In this document: in pieces, positions 38,501-50,987 of the stretch | Layout: every line of letters begins with the position of its first letter | Position numbering within the stretch: the stretch's first letter is position 1 | Assembly (NCBI GenBank): GCA_005656395.1 | Contig: SRSI01000078.1 | Coordinates: forward strand, 310,001 to 374,000 | Length of the DNA: 64,000 nt | Origin: Strongyloides papillosus | Lineage: Eukaryota; Nematoda; Chromadorea; Rhabditida; Strongyloididae | Direction: 5' to 3' | Position numbers and translations under genes: made by a program | Notes under the pieces: generated by a model | Told to the model about the DNA's origin: nothing | The model's database searches: none | What the model saw: the letters and a program-made list of their open reading frames with translations, nothing else

Positions 38501-40400
38501 ACTAAGCATATTTTTGTTAAATTTCTTTTGTTTCCTCAATCATTATGTTAAATTTTTAACTTTACTCTATTACATAATATCCTCTTTACATTATTACTGC
38601 ATTTATTTTAACTTTTTTTTAGCTATTAATTGTTAATATTTGAAACAAAAAAATACAATATATAATTTATTAACAAAATCCTTATGTATTAATTTAATTG
38701 CTATTTTTAACAGTCAATTTTCATTAACTGTAGTCATATAATTGTATATTTAAATAAATTCTACTTTAAAACCTCAGAAATATACCTTAAAATTTATTTT
38801 GTTTTCTGTTTGTTTAAACTATGATATCTTAATATTATTATTATATTTTTGTCATTTTAAATGAAAAAGCATTTCTAATTGAACTACCTTTTAAAGAGAA
38901 ATTTTAAAGAGTCATTTCATACTCTTTTAACTTTGAATTTTTGATCACAATGGAATATGAGAAGAGAGAATAGATAACTTGCGTTAAAATATTGAAAGTG
39001 TACATTTTTATGCTTTTCTCAATTTATAAAGAATACGTTTGTTTATTTTGTAGAAATAGTCAATAATATAAAATTAAAACAAAGAAAACATTAAAGTAAC
39101 ACTCAGTTGTTTCAACAAATTTTAGGTTTTCTTTTCTAGGTTCCATTAATATTTTGTAAAAATTTTACTTTATCAAAAATATGTGTCTTTTATTCCCTGT
39201 CAAGTTTAAAATACTAAATACAGCAAAAAAAAACTTTATATTAAAATATTTTATGAAGAGTTTGAAAGTTGTATGAAAATTTTATCACAATGACCGGAAG
39301 TTAATCAAAAATGATAAAATGTTAAAACATTTTTCATTTTAGTTTTATATTTAAAAAGTTTCCTTCCGTATTTTGGAAGTGATATCAAATAATAAATGTC
39401 TCTATAAATGAAGTATTAAATGTCAAAGAATGTTTTATTTCACTGGTAATATAAAACTGATATAAAATAATTAATTTTACTAAAAATCAATTTTTTTAAT
39501 AATTATAATTAAATGAACAATTTAATCTTTTATTAGTTAAGTAAAAATCTAATAACGTTTTATATACCTGCATTTTCTCCTTATTTAATTTACATTAAAT
39601 TATAATTTTTTTTCTTATTTTTATTATATATCACAAAAATTAATATAGATATATGTTTCACGTATGTAAATAATTTCAACAATGTTTTATATAAGTATAG
39701 AGTTAAACTTTTCTTTCTAAAAATATATATTAACATTTCATTTGAATATAAAAAAATATATTCAATGAAAATTTAGTTTTTTAAAGTATAATAAATTTTG
39801 GCAATATTATATGATATAATTTAAATAAATATATTTTTGTCTTTTTAAAAATTATTGTACTCGTGATATCGTCTATATATAGTAATAATTTAGGTATTAA
39901 ATATTTCTATATATATTAAGTTGACGATCTTTCACAATACATGACACATTCTTTTGTAGTAGTTTTCTATTTAAAATACATTATTTAATTATTCAATTTG
40001 CATTTCTTAAAAATAAACTTATTACCATAAAGGCTTACTCTATATTTGTTCTTCAAGTGTTTCATCTTTCAAATTTGTCTTTTACTTTCTTAGCCTTTCT
40101 TATAATCTTATCAACCATTATTCTATCAATTTTATTATGCTATTATTCTTTCTTAAAATATATGCATATATATGCTATCTTTATTTTCCTACAAAATGAA
40201 TTAAGATTTTAAATTTTTTAAACAGGCAGTTATGGATTTTTTTCATATTTATTTTTTACATTTTCTTGAAAGTATTAAATCTTTTTTTATAATTAGCATT
40301 TTTTTTAAATAGTATCATATATCGTTAAAATAAAAATAACAAGTTTTGTTTTAAGTTTATTTAGGGAGTGATTAAAAATTCACTCTAATCACTTCATTAC
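35573..40400. other. AT-rich intergenic region
   Basis: No supported gene. A 15-base word ACAAAAGTTATATAG occurs twice near 35828 and 35868. At about 35894 AGGGTGTTTCAAAA resembles a transposon terminus without a visible partner. The frames at 35898-36110, 38178-38441 and 38345-38539 are Phe/Tyr/Leu-rich readings of T-rich DNA and lack splice or family support. Confidence 0.5.
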
Positions 40401-41849
40401 ATGTGTTGTTGCTGTTGCCGCAATATACATAGGCATCAAATACATTTGATAAGGTAGTTTCTTATTCTTTTTTCTATTTATTGTTATATAATATCATTGT
40501 AGTTATGGGTTTGTAGCATTTATACTTATTTTAACGGGTCTTGTTTTTACTATTTTCGCTATTTTTCAAAAGGATTCACAAATTGGAAAAATATGGTTAG
40601 CAGGACCAACAACAATGGTTGTAGGATTGGTATTATGTGGGAAAGTTATCATAGATTGGTCACCTGCAATGCATAGAGGACGCCATAACTCTTTGGATTC
40701 AATTTTTGATGAACAGGTTGTTTAATTTATTTTTATCATTTATCTTACTATTATTTTTTAGATGGCTTTAATGACACCTAGAATTAATAAACGTTATGCT
40801 CCTTTAACATCTCAAGAATCTAAGCATGCTTTTATTTCTTCACACATAAGATGTCAAAATGTTAACTGTAATTGTCCACATCATGTAGGAAGAAGTCCAA
40901 TGGCTTATGTTAATACAGAATATACTAATTCAACTCCTATTTCTATTTACTCTCATAGAAATTTAAAAGATGATTCTCAATCACCAGATTCAACTAGTGG
41001 AACGAGAAATAATCAAAATAAATTTAATTTTAATCAGACACCAAAAACTAAAAGATCAACCATAGGATATCAAGAAAACAATGAAGTACATAAAAAATAT
41101 AATTATGAATCGATTCCAAATGTAAATTTTATGATAATTTTTTGTAAAATTACTCTAACATTTTTTTAATATAGAAATTATCAAATCATCATATAGAATT
41201 AGGTAAAATATCAAATTTTTCACAACAGCTTCCAATATCACAAAATAGAAGATTTTCTGGTCCTTTAACAAAAGTACCAAACTGTAATTTTACATTTCCA
41301 TCAAAATTATCACTTAATTTATATTCAACCAATAAATTAACTAATAACACAAATAATAATGATCCTATACTTAACGATTATTGTAATTTGTCATCTCTAA
41401 CAAAAAATGAATGTCGCAATTCAAATGATTTTTCACATAATTCTAAAAATATTGAACAGTCGTTTAATCACCATAATTCTCAAGTATATACAAATAAACC
41501 ACATAGGATAGGACCATCAAAAATTGGAAAATATTCACAAATTTTGTCATCAATAAGACCAACTTCTCCTATGTCTCGTTGTATAACTTCTTCGTTAGTC
41601 GTGACGCCGGAACCATCAACAATAGAAGAGGAATCACTTTGTAATAGTACATTTTCGCACAACTGTTTATGTACTCAAGAATATAGAAGTAATAGTCAAA
41701 ATTCAGGATTAGATTTAAAAAAGGAAGGCACTTCATCATCATACTCTTCATCTTCTGTCGTCTCAGGAAATGAGATGGTTAGTGATGAGAATCACTCTTG
41801 TTATCAAGGAGAAACATTTATTTTTAATGAACATAAATATTTAATATAG
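40401..41849 (+). CDS. Two-pass membrane protein with N-terminal Cys5 and long Asn/Ser-rich tail, 433 aa
   Basis: Exons are 40401-40453, 40503-40716, 40762-41121 and 41175-41849; junction phases 2, 0, 0 keep one frame and all introns are 45-53 bases. I do not recognise the family. The N-terminus is Met followed by five cysteines and Arg/His-rich residues, a plausible S-acylation patch next to the first membrane segment. Two hydrophobic segments, about 19-39 and 48-68, are joined by a short charged loop, so both termini probably face the cytosol. After IIDWSPAM the rest (about 365 residues) is polar, Asn/Ser/Thr-rich and probably disordered, with a cysteine cluster (CQNVNCNC) near 110. The upstream frame has an in-frame TAA just before ATG, which supports this start. 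The topology suggests a membrane scaffold or channel-associated protein, but function is unknown. Confidence 0.85.
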
Positions 41850-43558
41850 TTATAACATGCATATTATTTAAAAGTATTTAACTTTTAGTTTTTTTTATTA
41901 ATAGAAACATCTGTTTCAAGATGATGATAAAAAATTTATTAATTCAGTAATAATATTTTTCTTCCAAGTAATATAATTTATTATAACACAAAAACTATTT
42001 TATTATTTGTTTTAATTTCACTGATATTTAAAGAATATTTATTTCAAAATCATACTTAGTGTATAATTTTACAGAAAAATTAAATAAATGTACTACTATA
42101 GTACATACTTTATAAAAATTAAAATTTTCTTATAAAGGCAATTTTAAAATAATTTTAATAGTCAAAACTAGTAAATATTTACTACTTAAAATAACATGTT
42201 TCTTTCTATACCTAACTATAATAATAATTTCCTCAATATATATTTAATCTTCAATCTCTATGGTTACATTCTTATAGCTTATCCTCATATGTTTTCAATT
42301 TTAAGATTTATGTCTTATCTTTAAAAGAGTACATATATATTTATAGATGAATGTGGAAATAATGATTACAATATAAGCATGTGCACTAACTTGTGTCATA
42401 TAAAATTCTTGCTTCAACTCATTTGCCATTTACTGTTATAATGAATTTTTATTATATACACTTTTTTTACCAAAATTTTCTTCTACAAGATTGATTTATT
42501 TCCTATTTGAAGTTATAAACAAAATTATAAAATTAGCTTTAAAAAGATAATGAACTATCATTATGCTAAAGATTTGTGTAGTAGAAAAATGACAACAAAT
42601 AAAATGCAACATTTTTAATACAAAATGTAGAAATAATAACGATGTAACTGTTTACTTTTAATTACTATCGTTAACTTATCATATTATCTTACTTAAATAC
42701 CCTAACTTCCAAATCATCATTATATTTGTATTAATCATCCCACTTCATAACAAATACCCTCCATCAGATTCATTCTTAACTAATTAATTTTATATTCTAA
42801 CAAATTTTTAAAAAATTTTCTACAACCATAACAAATGTTATGGGGATGATAAACTCCTTTATATGTAATCAGTGGACTATTCTCTAGGGGATCATAAAAA
42901 TAAAGTTACTACAAATTGATGGTATTGTTAGTTAAATAAACATTGTTTAATTCTAATACTTCTCTAACTTATCTTTAGATTTTTCCATCACAAATGTATA
43001 ATATATAAAAATACATACTTTTGAATACTTTTATACCAATAGAAATAGGAAATAGTATTTAAATTTTCTTTAATAATGAAATTCTTATCAATTAAATTAT
43101 TTTTATTGACACTTCACTAACTTCTTAAATTTCCGTATATTAAAAAAATAAAGTTAAAATTACTGATTTATAATCTAAAAATCTTGGTAATATTTGAATG
43201 ACTTTAAATAAAAGTAACTTTAACAAATACAATATGTTTAATATTTAAATTTTTAACTTTATATTGATTCTCCTTATGATTATGTATAATTTCACTTTAT
43301 TGAATGTATTAAATAGACTTTTACCTTTATGACCTTATTTATACTATATTTTTTAACGTATTTCTTAATAAATATTGATGGTACCTCTAAAGAGCGACCT
43401 TCTATTGATATATATTAGTTCTAATACATGCATCAATACATGGTAACTTCTTTTCTTCTAAATATAATTATTATTAAAAGTAAATAAGTTATATCATCGT
43501 TTGAAACAACTTTTACCTTCTAATATATTTATATTAAATAAGTTTTATAGATTATTAA
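41850..43558. other. Intergenic spacer between two membrane-protein genes
   Basis: AT-rich, no gene seen. It ends in AAGTTTTATAG (AG 43549-43550), a probable trans-splice acceptor 8 bases before the next ATG. Confidence 0.5.
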
Positions 43559-44343
43559 ATGGATAATAGAAAAGTAACAGCTTATTGGACATTATCGGGT
43601 TGCTTTACATTACTTGTAGTGTCATTTTTTATATTTACTGTACATTATTTTTCTAAAGATTGGATTTCAAATTATGTTAAATTACAAAATGGTACTGTAA
43701 TTCATCTTCAAGTAAGTTATAAATTGCTTGATAAATCTTTTTTATTACTAATATTTTAGAAAGGTTTTTTTGATAATTGTGCAAAATCACAATCTGAAAT
43801 TCGTTATCATTGTATATCAGCAGATGAAACACCAGAATTTTTAAATGAAACTGGAATTCAATTTATAAAACATTCTAATTATGGTTTGTTTATCAATTAT
43901 TTGTACATAATTAAGTATTTATCTTTATAGTTATATATATGGCACATTATTTTGGTAAAGCTATTATATCGTTATCATTCCTTTGTATTGTATGCATGAT
44001 CTTTTTATGTAGGGAAACAGATTATAATCAAATATCAGTATCTCAAAGGATATATTCATTATCTTTAATTGGATTATTATTCGCCTACTTAATAATGTAC
44101 CTTCTTGTTCTTCTATCCTCCTTATCACCATTAGCTTATTGGGAGGATAAAAAATTAACAATACCTGGTAAAATTGGATTCGCTGTGAAGATAAATTTGA
44201 TACCATTTCTTTGTATACCATTGATATCATTTATAATGCGCTATCATATCATAGTTGTTTGTCAAGAATTATTTAATAAATATATTCACAAAAATGGTCC
44301 ACAAAATGATTATACTTTAACAGAAGTCCAGCCACAAACATAA
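43559..44343 (+). CDS. Claudin/PMP22-superfamily-like four-pass membrane protein, 229 aa
   Basis: Exons are 43559-43711, 43760-43883 and 43931-44343; phases 0 and 1 keep the frame. Four hydrophobic segments are seen at about 10-31, 101-119, 133-154 and 177-195. The large first extracellular loop contains GFFDNC followed by a second Cys (YHC), the position and spacing of the GLW-C-C signature of claudins and PMP22/EMP proteins, plus two N-x-T/S sites (NGT, NET). The third segment is followed by LSSLSPLAYW. The nematode Clc-like branch of this superfamily has the same plan. Members form junctions, regulate channels or act in adhesion at the plasma membrane. The canonical Trp of GLW is Phe here, so family assignment is by topology and cysteine pattern, not by close identity. 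It is 1.7 kb downstream of the Cys5 protein, on the same strand. Confidence 0.82.
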
Positions 44344-44680
44344 ATTATATAATTTTATTAATATTTCACAAAAAGTTATATTAATTATGTATTATAATCG
44401 CAATATTAATTAATTTACTACTATCTCGCTTTCTCTACCACATTAATATTTTTTCTACCCCATTGATTGTAACTCAATATAATTATATTCCTCCTCATAC
44501 AAACATTTGTTTTATTACTTTTTTAATAAAATGTTTTTAATTTTTTAATAATATTATATATTTTGTTAGAATGATGCCATAAATTACATATATACAAAGA
44601 TTATTTTAAATTGTAATTCATTCTTCTTTACTTAATTTTGTCATCGAAATAAAATATATTGTTAACAACTATCATTTATA

Positions 44681-45461
44681 CAGAGTGTCAACAAGTTACC
44701 ATAAAACTTTAAATGAGTATAACTTTTTATTATGTAAGCGTATTTTTTGACATTATACCATCTAAAAGGTTAACATCTTATTTAAAAAGCAGTTAAAGAT
44801 AAATGTAAAAATGTTTATTTATAATATCGTTACAACCGTTTATGTAATCTTTTTTTTCCAAAAATTTTAAAATTTTTGCCAGTTATCACTTTTAAGTAAA
44901 ATTATAGTACTTAAAGTGTTATTTATTTTTCCCGTAGTGATAATAATTTGTAATTACTTTTATAGAAAAATAGTAGCAAAATATGAAACTCCTATCTCTA
45001 ATTAATAATTTTTTATATTATAAAATATTTTCTACTTTTCATTAACAGAAAAATGAATATTTCTTAAATGCCTAAACTTGTTGGTTTAAAAATTACTTAA
45101 AAAAGGTTTCCTTTATAAGTACTCATAACTTTACTTAAAATCGATAACTAATAACCAATCCTGGAATTTATTTGTAAAAAAGAAGTTGGAAAATCAAATG
45201 AGCATACAATTATAAAAAATATTAAATTTTCAATGAGTTATATTGTTTCTAAAGATCAAAAATTCTTAATATTCTTTAAAAAAGTGGAGATCATATAAAT
45301 AGTCATAACTGTTTAATAAATTAATATTTTTCTATCTTTTTCGAAATAATTTTCAATCAAGAATTTAAGCTTTCAGATGAATACATTTTCATAAAAATAT
45401 GTTGACATTGAAAAAAGTTATACTCATTCGAATTTTTTTACTAACTGTGTTATCAACTTTG
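44681..45461. mobile_element. MITE family 2, single copy (781 bp)
   Basis: Non-coding. TA flanks at 44679-44680 and 45462-45463. The left end CAGAGTGTCAACAAGTTAC and the reverse complement of the right end CAAAGTTGATAACACAGTTAG align with gaps; further in, TGAGTATAACTTTTT is shared perfectly in inverted orientation. The interior repeats variants of ACTCATAACTTT. No similarity to MITE family 1 was seen. Confidence 0.7.
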
Positions 45462-47862
45462 TATATTGATTGATATGATATAAGATTATTAAAATAATAA
45501 ATAAACTAGAAATTAATTGGTTTTCAATAAATTTTAAAGATACAAAGTGATAAAAAATAAGTATATTTTAATCGTTTCTTATAAATATATTTTTATGATT
45601 CACAATTTTATCCTGAAAGAAACTAGTCATTAAATTTTAATGTGTTCTACTATTTGTTAAATGATAGTATATATTTATTGTTTTTTTCCAATCGTTAAAA
45701 TTTTAATAATTAACTTTAGTATTATTTTATAGAATAAAGTATATATGATAATTAAAGTAATCCTAGATAAAGACAAAGAAAGACAGACTAAACAAAAAAT
45801 AAAAACATTAATTGCATTATAAGTTTTGATTTTAATTTTAATTAAAAAAAGTAAGTTATTGTATAGAACATATTTAATAATACAATTTACCTTTCTTTGT
45901 TTTATCTTGATTTTAATAATATTTTTATGAAGCAGTAATGTTTCCTAAAGAGAAAACTAATAGTACTTAAAAAGGAGTAATCATCCCAAAAGAAAGAAAG
46001 TCTTTTTCATTATAATTTCTAATTTTCATTGTATTTTAAGTCATCATTTTATTCTACTAATAAAGAATTATTAAAAAATTAGGGGTTGATTTCAAAGTTC
46101 TTTGTATGCCAATAATCAACTTTTTATAAAAATTAATACTATGGCACAAATCATGAATTATTTTATTAAGGCATTTGATTGTTTTATCACAATACATTGA
46201 ATACCTCTATATTTATTGATATATTTTTTACACGTTTACACGTAATGTCTTTAATAAGAAAATATAATAAGAAGTTACTTGCGCAAAAATTGAAGGAAAA
46301 GTTTTTATATATTCCTGAATTTTATGGAAATTACTGTTGTAATCTCATTCATAAACAAAATCACTGTAAAAATTGAATATTAAATCTAAAGAATGAACAA
46401 AAAAGAAGAACTAACGTTTTAGTAAAATAATTATTAGTTACGAATACTGGTAATTTTAGTAATTTTTTAGCTCATGTTTGTTTATTTAGTGAGTAGAAAT
46501 TTAGTGTGTATATTATTTATGAAGTGAATGTCAATAGAAATTATAAATATAATTATTAGGAAATAATGCGTGGAAAAGCAATATGATAAGAAATATTTTC
46601 AATGAAAATAACACAATTATTTTACATTATCGGAATTTGTTGGAACATCAACTATTTTCCTATTTGTGATCTGCTCTTGGCAAATTAAAATAAACAAGGC
46701 CTTGTTTTGAAGCTAAAAATTTGCCTTATAACTTGTAAAAATTACGAACCTTTATAATTGCTATTATCAGTAAAATATAATTCAATTATTTATTATTAAA
46801 AAACTTTCTCCATTTTTTAGCCTTAATGGTTATATTTTTATTAAATATTTCATGTAGATGACAAGTAAAATTTTTACATATTCCAAAGAAATATGCTTGT
46901 TAAAAAAAATCGAATAGAAATATATTTGGCACATTTTCCTTTATACGACGTGGCGTTGGATAAATGTTTTAAACAAAGTTAAAACAATGCACTTTTTATT
47001 TTTAAGGTACCCTAAAATATTTTAAATATATTCTAATTTGTAGTCTTCGTACTCTATAGTAAAAGATGGAAGAAACAATTGCTGTAGAATATTCACTTCA
47101 TCATATTTGGGAGACGAAACTTTAGTGCCAAAACATGGTAAATTTGAAAAAGCTAATAAACTTTAATATCGGGGTATTATTCTCAAAAAGCAATACGAGG
47201 TTGTGAAAACATAAAAATATTTCTAATTAGATTTTTCTATACAAAAATATCGAACGCTTGCCATAGTCGTACAACAATTGTGAAGTTAATCCAAGACAAC
47301 TTCTTAAAAGTAGTTTATATTATGAAATTTATCAATATGTTCAATGTTTTAAAAAAAATTATCAAGGCGTGGCAAATATTTATAAACTTTGTAAACCAGG
47401 TTCTAATGAATTTACATGAGTAAATAGTAAGTGTTTATATTACTATTTTTATATGTAATATTGTAGAAGTAAATATTTTATTGGGACATATTTAAATCTA
47501 AATAAATATAAATTATTATGACTATTTAAAATAACATAAAATAATATATGTAAAAAATTTGTAGTGAAAAAAAAAATATATAAAAATTAATTAATCAAAA
47601 AATGATTTATACTTTATTTAGGTCTATTTATATCCATTTTTTTTAACATCAAGCTTTGTGACATCGACTTTTCTATTAGACTATAATTGTTGACTGCTTT
47701 GGAAAAAAAAATTAAAAAGATAACGATCATGAATTGCCTATTGCTTAAAGTTTCAGTAGAGAAATAATGGAAAATTTTTGTTATAATATATTGAATGATT
47801 TTTTCTCTTTATTTTTGTTATTAAGAAATATATATTTTATTATGTTTTTTTAGAAGTTTATA

Positions 47863-48821
47863 CACACAAAAAATAAAAAGGACAAATTTTGACAAATCTA
47901 TCTATAATGCAAAAAAATGTCCCACCATTTTAAAAAATTGAATATTATTCAAATTTTATAAATATCAAGCGGCAGCAAAAATTTTAAAACGATGCAAAAT
48001 ATTAGGTTGTCGCATACATTTTGCCGTTTTTTTACAAAAATATATATGTATGACTTTTTAAATTAACGTGGCTTTTTTTAATTTTGATATTTTTTATGAC
48101 ATTATGCTCATTTTAGATCCGAACTTGTCTTTTTTCTTTATTTTATAGAAGACGCTATTAAAGTTAATTTTGCTTGAAGTTATAAATGTTTAAATAAAAA
48201 TCACTAATTTAAACAGTTTATTAACAACAATAAGTTTAGAAATTTGAAAATTTTATAACAATAATAATGAAAAGTAATAATTATTTAAACACACAAAAGA
48301 TTATTAATCAAAAATATTATTTTAGTTTTCGTCTTATTTTAAATTAAAATATGTAAAACTTTTTTTTACTATAAATAAAAATCTATATTATTTATAACTT
48401 TTCATAAGTTTAATTGTAAAAGATGATCTTAAAGACATTATAAAAAAATTTAGACCATCAAATATGAAAATTTCATAATAAAAATATAATTTATAATTGC
48501 TCAAACTATTGAAACATAGAAAAAATGTACTGTAATATGTTAAAAATGTTTTTTTTATGAAAGTGTTTGTAATTTTACATAAAATTAAATTCAAACCTTG
48601 CATTTTAAAATTTATTGTAGAAAACAACTTAAGTTTTAAAATAAAAAAAATTTACTAAAAAATAAAAATTTATTTTAACAATCCTCTAATTATTGTTTTA
48701 ATTTTTAAATACGAAATAGTTGAGGAAAAATTAGTCGCAAATCAAGAAAATTCAAATTTTTTTAGGTGGGACAAATTTGTTACATTTTATGCAAACCTGT
48801 GTCCTTTTTATTTTTTGTGTG
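47863..48821 (-). mobile_element. MITE family 1, copy C (959 bp, inverted)
   Basis: Flanked by TA (47861-47862 and 48822-48823). The terminal inverted repeats are perfect for 22 bases, beginning CACACAAAAAATAAAAAGG. The left part matches the reverse complement of the right end of copies A and B (GGTTGTCGCA, CAGCAAAAAT), and its right part matches the reverse complement of their left end (GATTTGCGACTAATTTT). It is therefore the same family in opposite orientation, and is more diverged inside than A is from B. It is non-coding; the minus-strand frame at 48388-48627 is a shadow. Confidence 0.85.
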
Positions 48822-49336
48822 TAGTAAAAAAGTTTATTTTTTTAATATTTCTTTAGTGCATACTAATAATATCAGTACAACAAACATTACTAAAAAAGAT
48901 CAGTAATGATATATGTATATAAATGACGAAAATACACATTTTTTCTAAACATTATAACATAATATTTTTTTTAAAAATAGTCCGATATAATTTATCTAAT
49001 ATAGCAAGCTTTTTCCAAATAAAAGTCTTTTAAATAGTAATTTAAACTGGTTTTAAAATTTTTTTATTTCTATAGTAATTCCTTAAATTATCGAATTTCT
49101 ATCCGACACGAATCTTTTAATAACATATCAAACAAAATTTGATTTTTATTTTTTCAACTTGAGTTTTTAAGAAATACTAAATTTATATAGCTAATTCAAA
49201 CTTATAAAATAGAGTATAGAATAGATTTTAAAATCAAGACATCCGAATTCAATTCTTTTTAAAAATACTTAATGAAAACTGTTTTTTCTTATCATTTTAG
49301 CTCCAAAAAAATTTAACATAGATATAAAATAAAAAT

Positions 49337-49925
49337 ATATGACGGTCATTAAGTAATTAAAAAAACAAGTGGTTATATCTAAAAAATTTACTATCGTATA
49401 AATCTTTTATTTTATTCATTTTTTGACATAATTCTCTGCTACATTTATACACATGTTCTATCTTTCGAAAAGCGTTCCTAATCCGTTGGCATAAAGTTTT
49501 TATCCTGAGATCCTAGCCATTTAAGCATTTTTTCCTTTATCTCTTCATTATTGTTGAATTTTACTCTACATAAAGACGTTTTGATTTGCCCAAACAAGTA
49601 AAAATTCTGATGATGCGAGGTCTAGACTATACGATAGATGTGAAGATCTCCCACTCAAGTCCTTCTATAGTGTCAAGTGTAGACTTTGCAGTACGTGGAC
49701 GAGGTTATTCTGAAGAAAAATAACTCTTTTTTTTTGTAGATCGAATGGCTTTTTTATTATCGCAGGGTTCACTTTTTCCTTAAGTATATTCTTATAGTAC
49801 ACACAAAACCTAAACATGTCTTTTATACCAATACGATTTATATAAAAAGAGCTATATTCGATAGTATTTTGGGGTCTAGGTTTTTTACACGTTTTGTAAA
49901 CATATTCTAGCTCATTCTGCATATA
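49337..49925 (-). pseudogene. Truncated mariner transposase, C-terminal half
   Basis: Read on the minus strand, 49922-49665 is open and ends with VIFLQNNLVHVLQSLHLTL. This corresponds to the mariner catalytic block where the second Asp lies in Q-D-N-A-R-P-H, here decayed to QNNLVH. Beyond a frame break, TIEGLEWEIFT, then SLDLASSEF (the third acidic position, D34D-type spacing) and a NNNEEIKEKMLKWLGSQ-like block follow in shifting frames, then FERWNM-like C-terminal residues near 49460. ACGGTCATTAAGTAATT near 49345 could be the 3' terminal repeat. The N-terminal DNA-binding half is absent. The C-terminus differs from the 32.3-kb copy, so it belongs to another mariner subfamily (inference). Confidence 0.75.
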
Positions 49926-49995
49926 TAAAACAAGTTAGAATGTGTATTCAAAATGAGGTAGAATGTACATGCAAAATTGGTTAGAATGTAGCCTA
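49911..49995 (+). repeat. Degenerate 23-base minisatellite, block 1
   Basis: After CTCATTCTGCATATAT come about three units of 22-23 bases with the pattern AAAAnnnGnTAGAATGTnnATnC, ending TTAGAATGTAGCCT. The same start word, unit and end word recur at 51977-52132. Confidence 0.7.
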
Positions 49996-50040
49996 TAGTT
50001 TACTACCAGTTTGTAACTTTCATAGTTTCTTACGTATTAT

Positions 50041-50987
50041 CACACAGAAAAAAATGGGAAGCATTTTTGCGTAAAATGTAATAAATTTTTCCTACCTATT
50101 AAAATTTTAATTTTCTTGATTTGCGACTAATTTTATCGCAATTATATCGTACGAAAATAAAGCAATAATTAAGTAGTTATTAAAATAAGTTTCTATTTTT
50201 TATTATATTATTGTTATTTTAAAACATATATCGTCTTCTACAATATTTTTTTAAATATTTAATTAGAATTTAATTTTATGTAAGATTATAAATGCTTTTA
50301 TAAAAAACAATTCTGAGCATACCAAAATATTTTTATTAATAAGTTTTAATAGTTTGAGTTATTATAAATTAAACTTTTTATTCTAAAATTACGCTTTTCT
50401 GAAGGCCAAAAATTTTTTCTAATGACTTTTAATAACACTATTTACAAATCAAATCTATGAAAAGTTATAAAATTATATGGATTTTTATCTATAGTAAAAA
50501 ATATCTTCTACATATTTAAACTTAATATAAGAACAAATACTAAAATAATATTTTTAATTATTGGTGTTTTGTGTGGTTAAATAATAATTTTTGGCTTTTT
50601 GTTATTATTATGACTTGTTATATTTATTGTCGTTAGTGAATTCTTTAGGGCAAAGATTTTTGTTAAAACTTAACAACTTTACACGCAATTAAGTTCTAAC
50701 AGCGTATTTCGTGTATATTAGAAAAAAAATTAGATCCTAAGATTAGCATTATATTAAAAATGTTAGGACTAAATAAAAGTTACATTACTTAAAATATAAA
50801 ACATATGTAATTTTGTAAAAAAACAGCAAAATATTGCGACAACCTAATATTTTTCATCGTTTAAAACATTTTTGCTGTCCCTTGATAATTTTAAAATTTG
50901 AATAAATGTTGATTTTTTTGACAGGTGGGAATTTTTATCGCATTTTATGTAATAATGTCAAAAATGTTTCCATTTGTTTTCTGTGTG
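50041..50987 (+). mobile_element. MITE family 1, copy B (947 bp)
   Basis: Begins CACACAGAAAAAAATGG and ends with an inverted match (CTGTGTG; other strand CACACAGAAAACAAATGG). The interior is nearly identical to copy A. The flanking dinucleotides are AT on both sides; if one more base is counted in the repeat, the flanks become TA and TG, so the duplication is less clean than in A and C. No ORF of note. Confidence 0.85.

Noticed and set aside
38178..38539. Overlapping plus and minus frames of 87 and 64 residues
   Set aside because: Both are low-complexity readings of the same AT-rich DNA on opposite strands; neither has supporting signals.
46179..46376. 65-residue frame with several cysteines
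   Set aside because: No signal, domain or splice support; it lies in the transposon-rich desert.
47040..47400. Less AT-rich stretch considered as a decayed FLYWCH/MULE-type transposase
   Set aside because: Translations in all three plus frames are broken and none shows a convincing motif.
48388..48627. 79-residue minus-strand frame inside MITE copy C
   Set aside because: It is not conserved in copies A and B and has no transposase motif.
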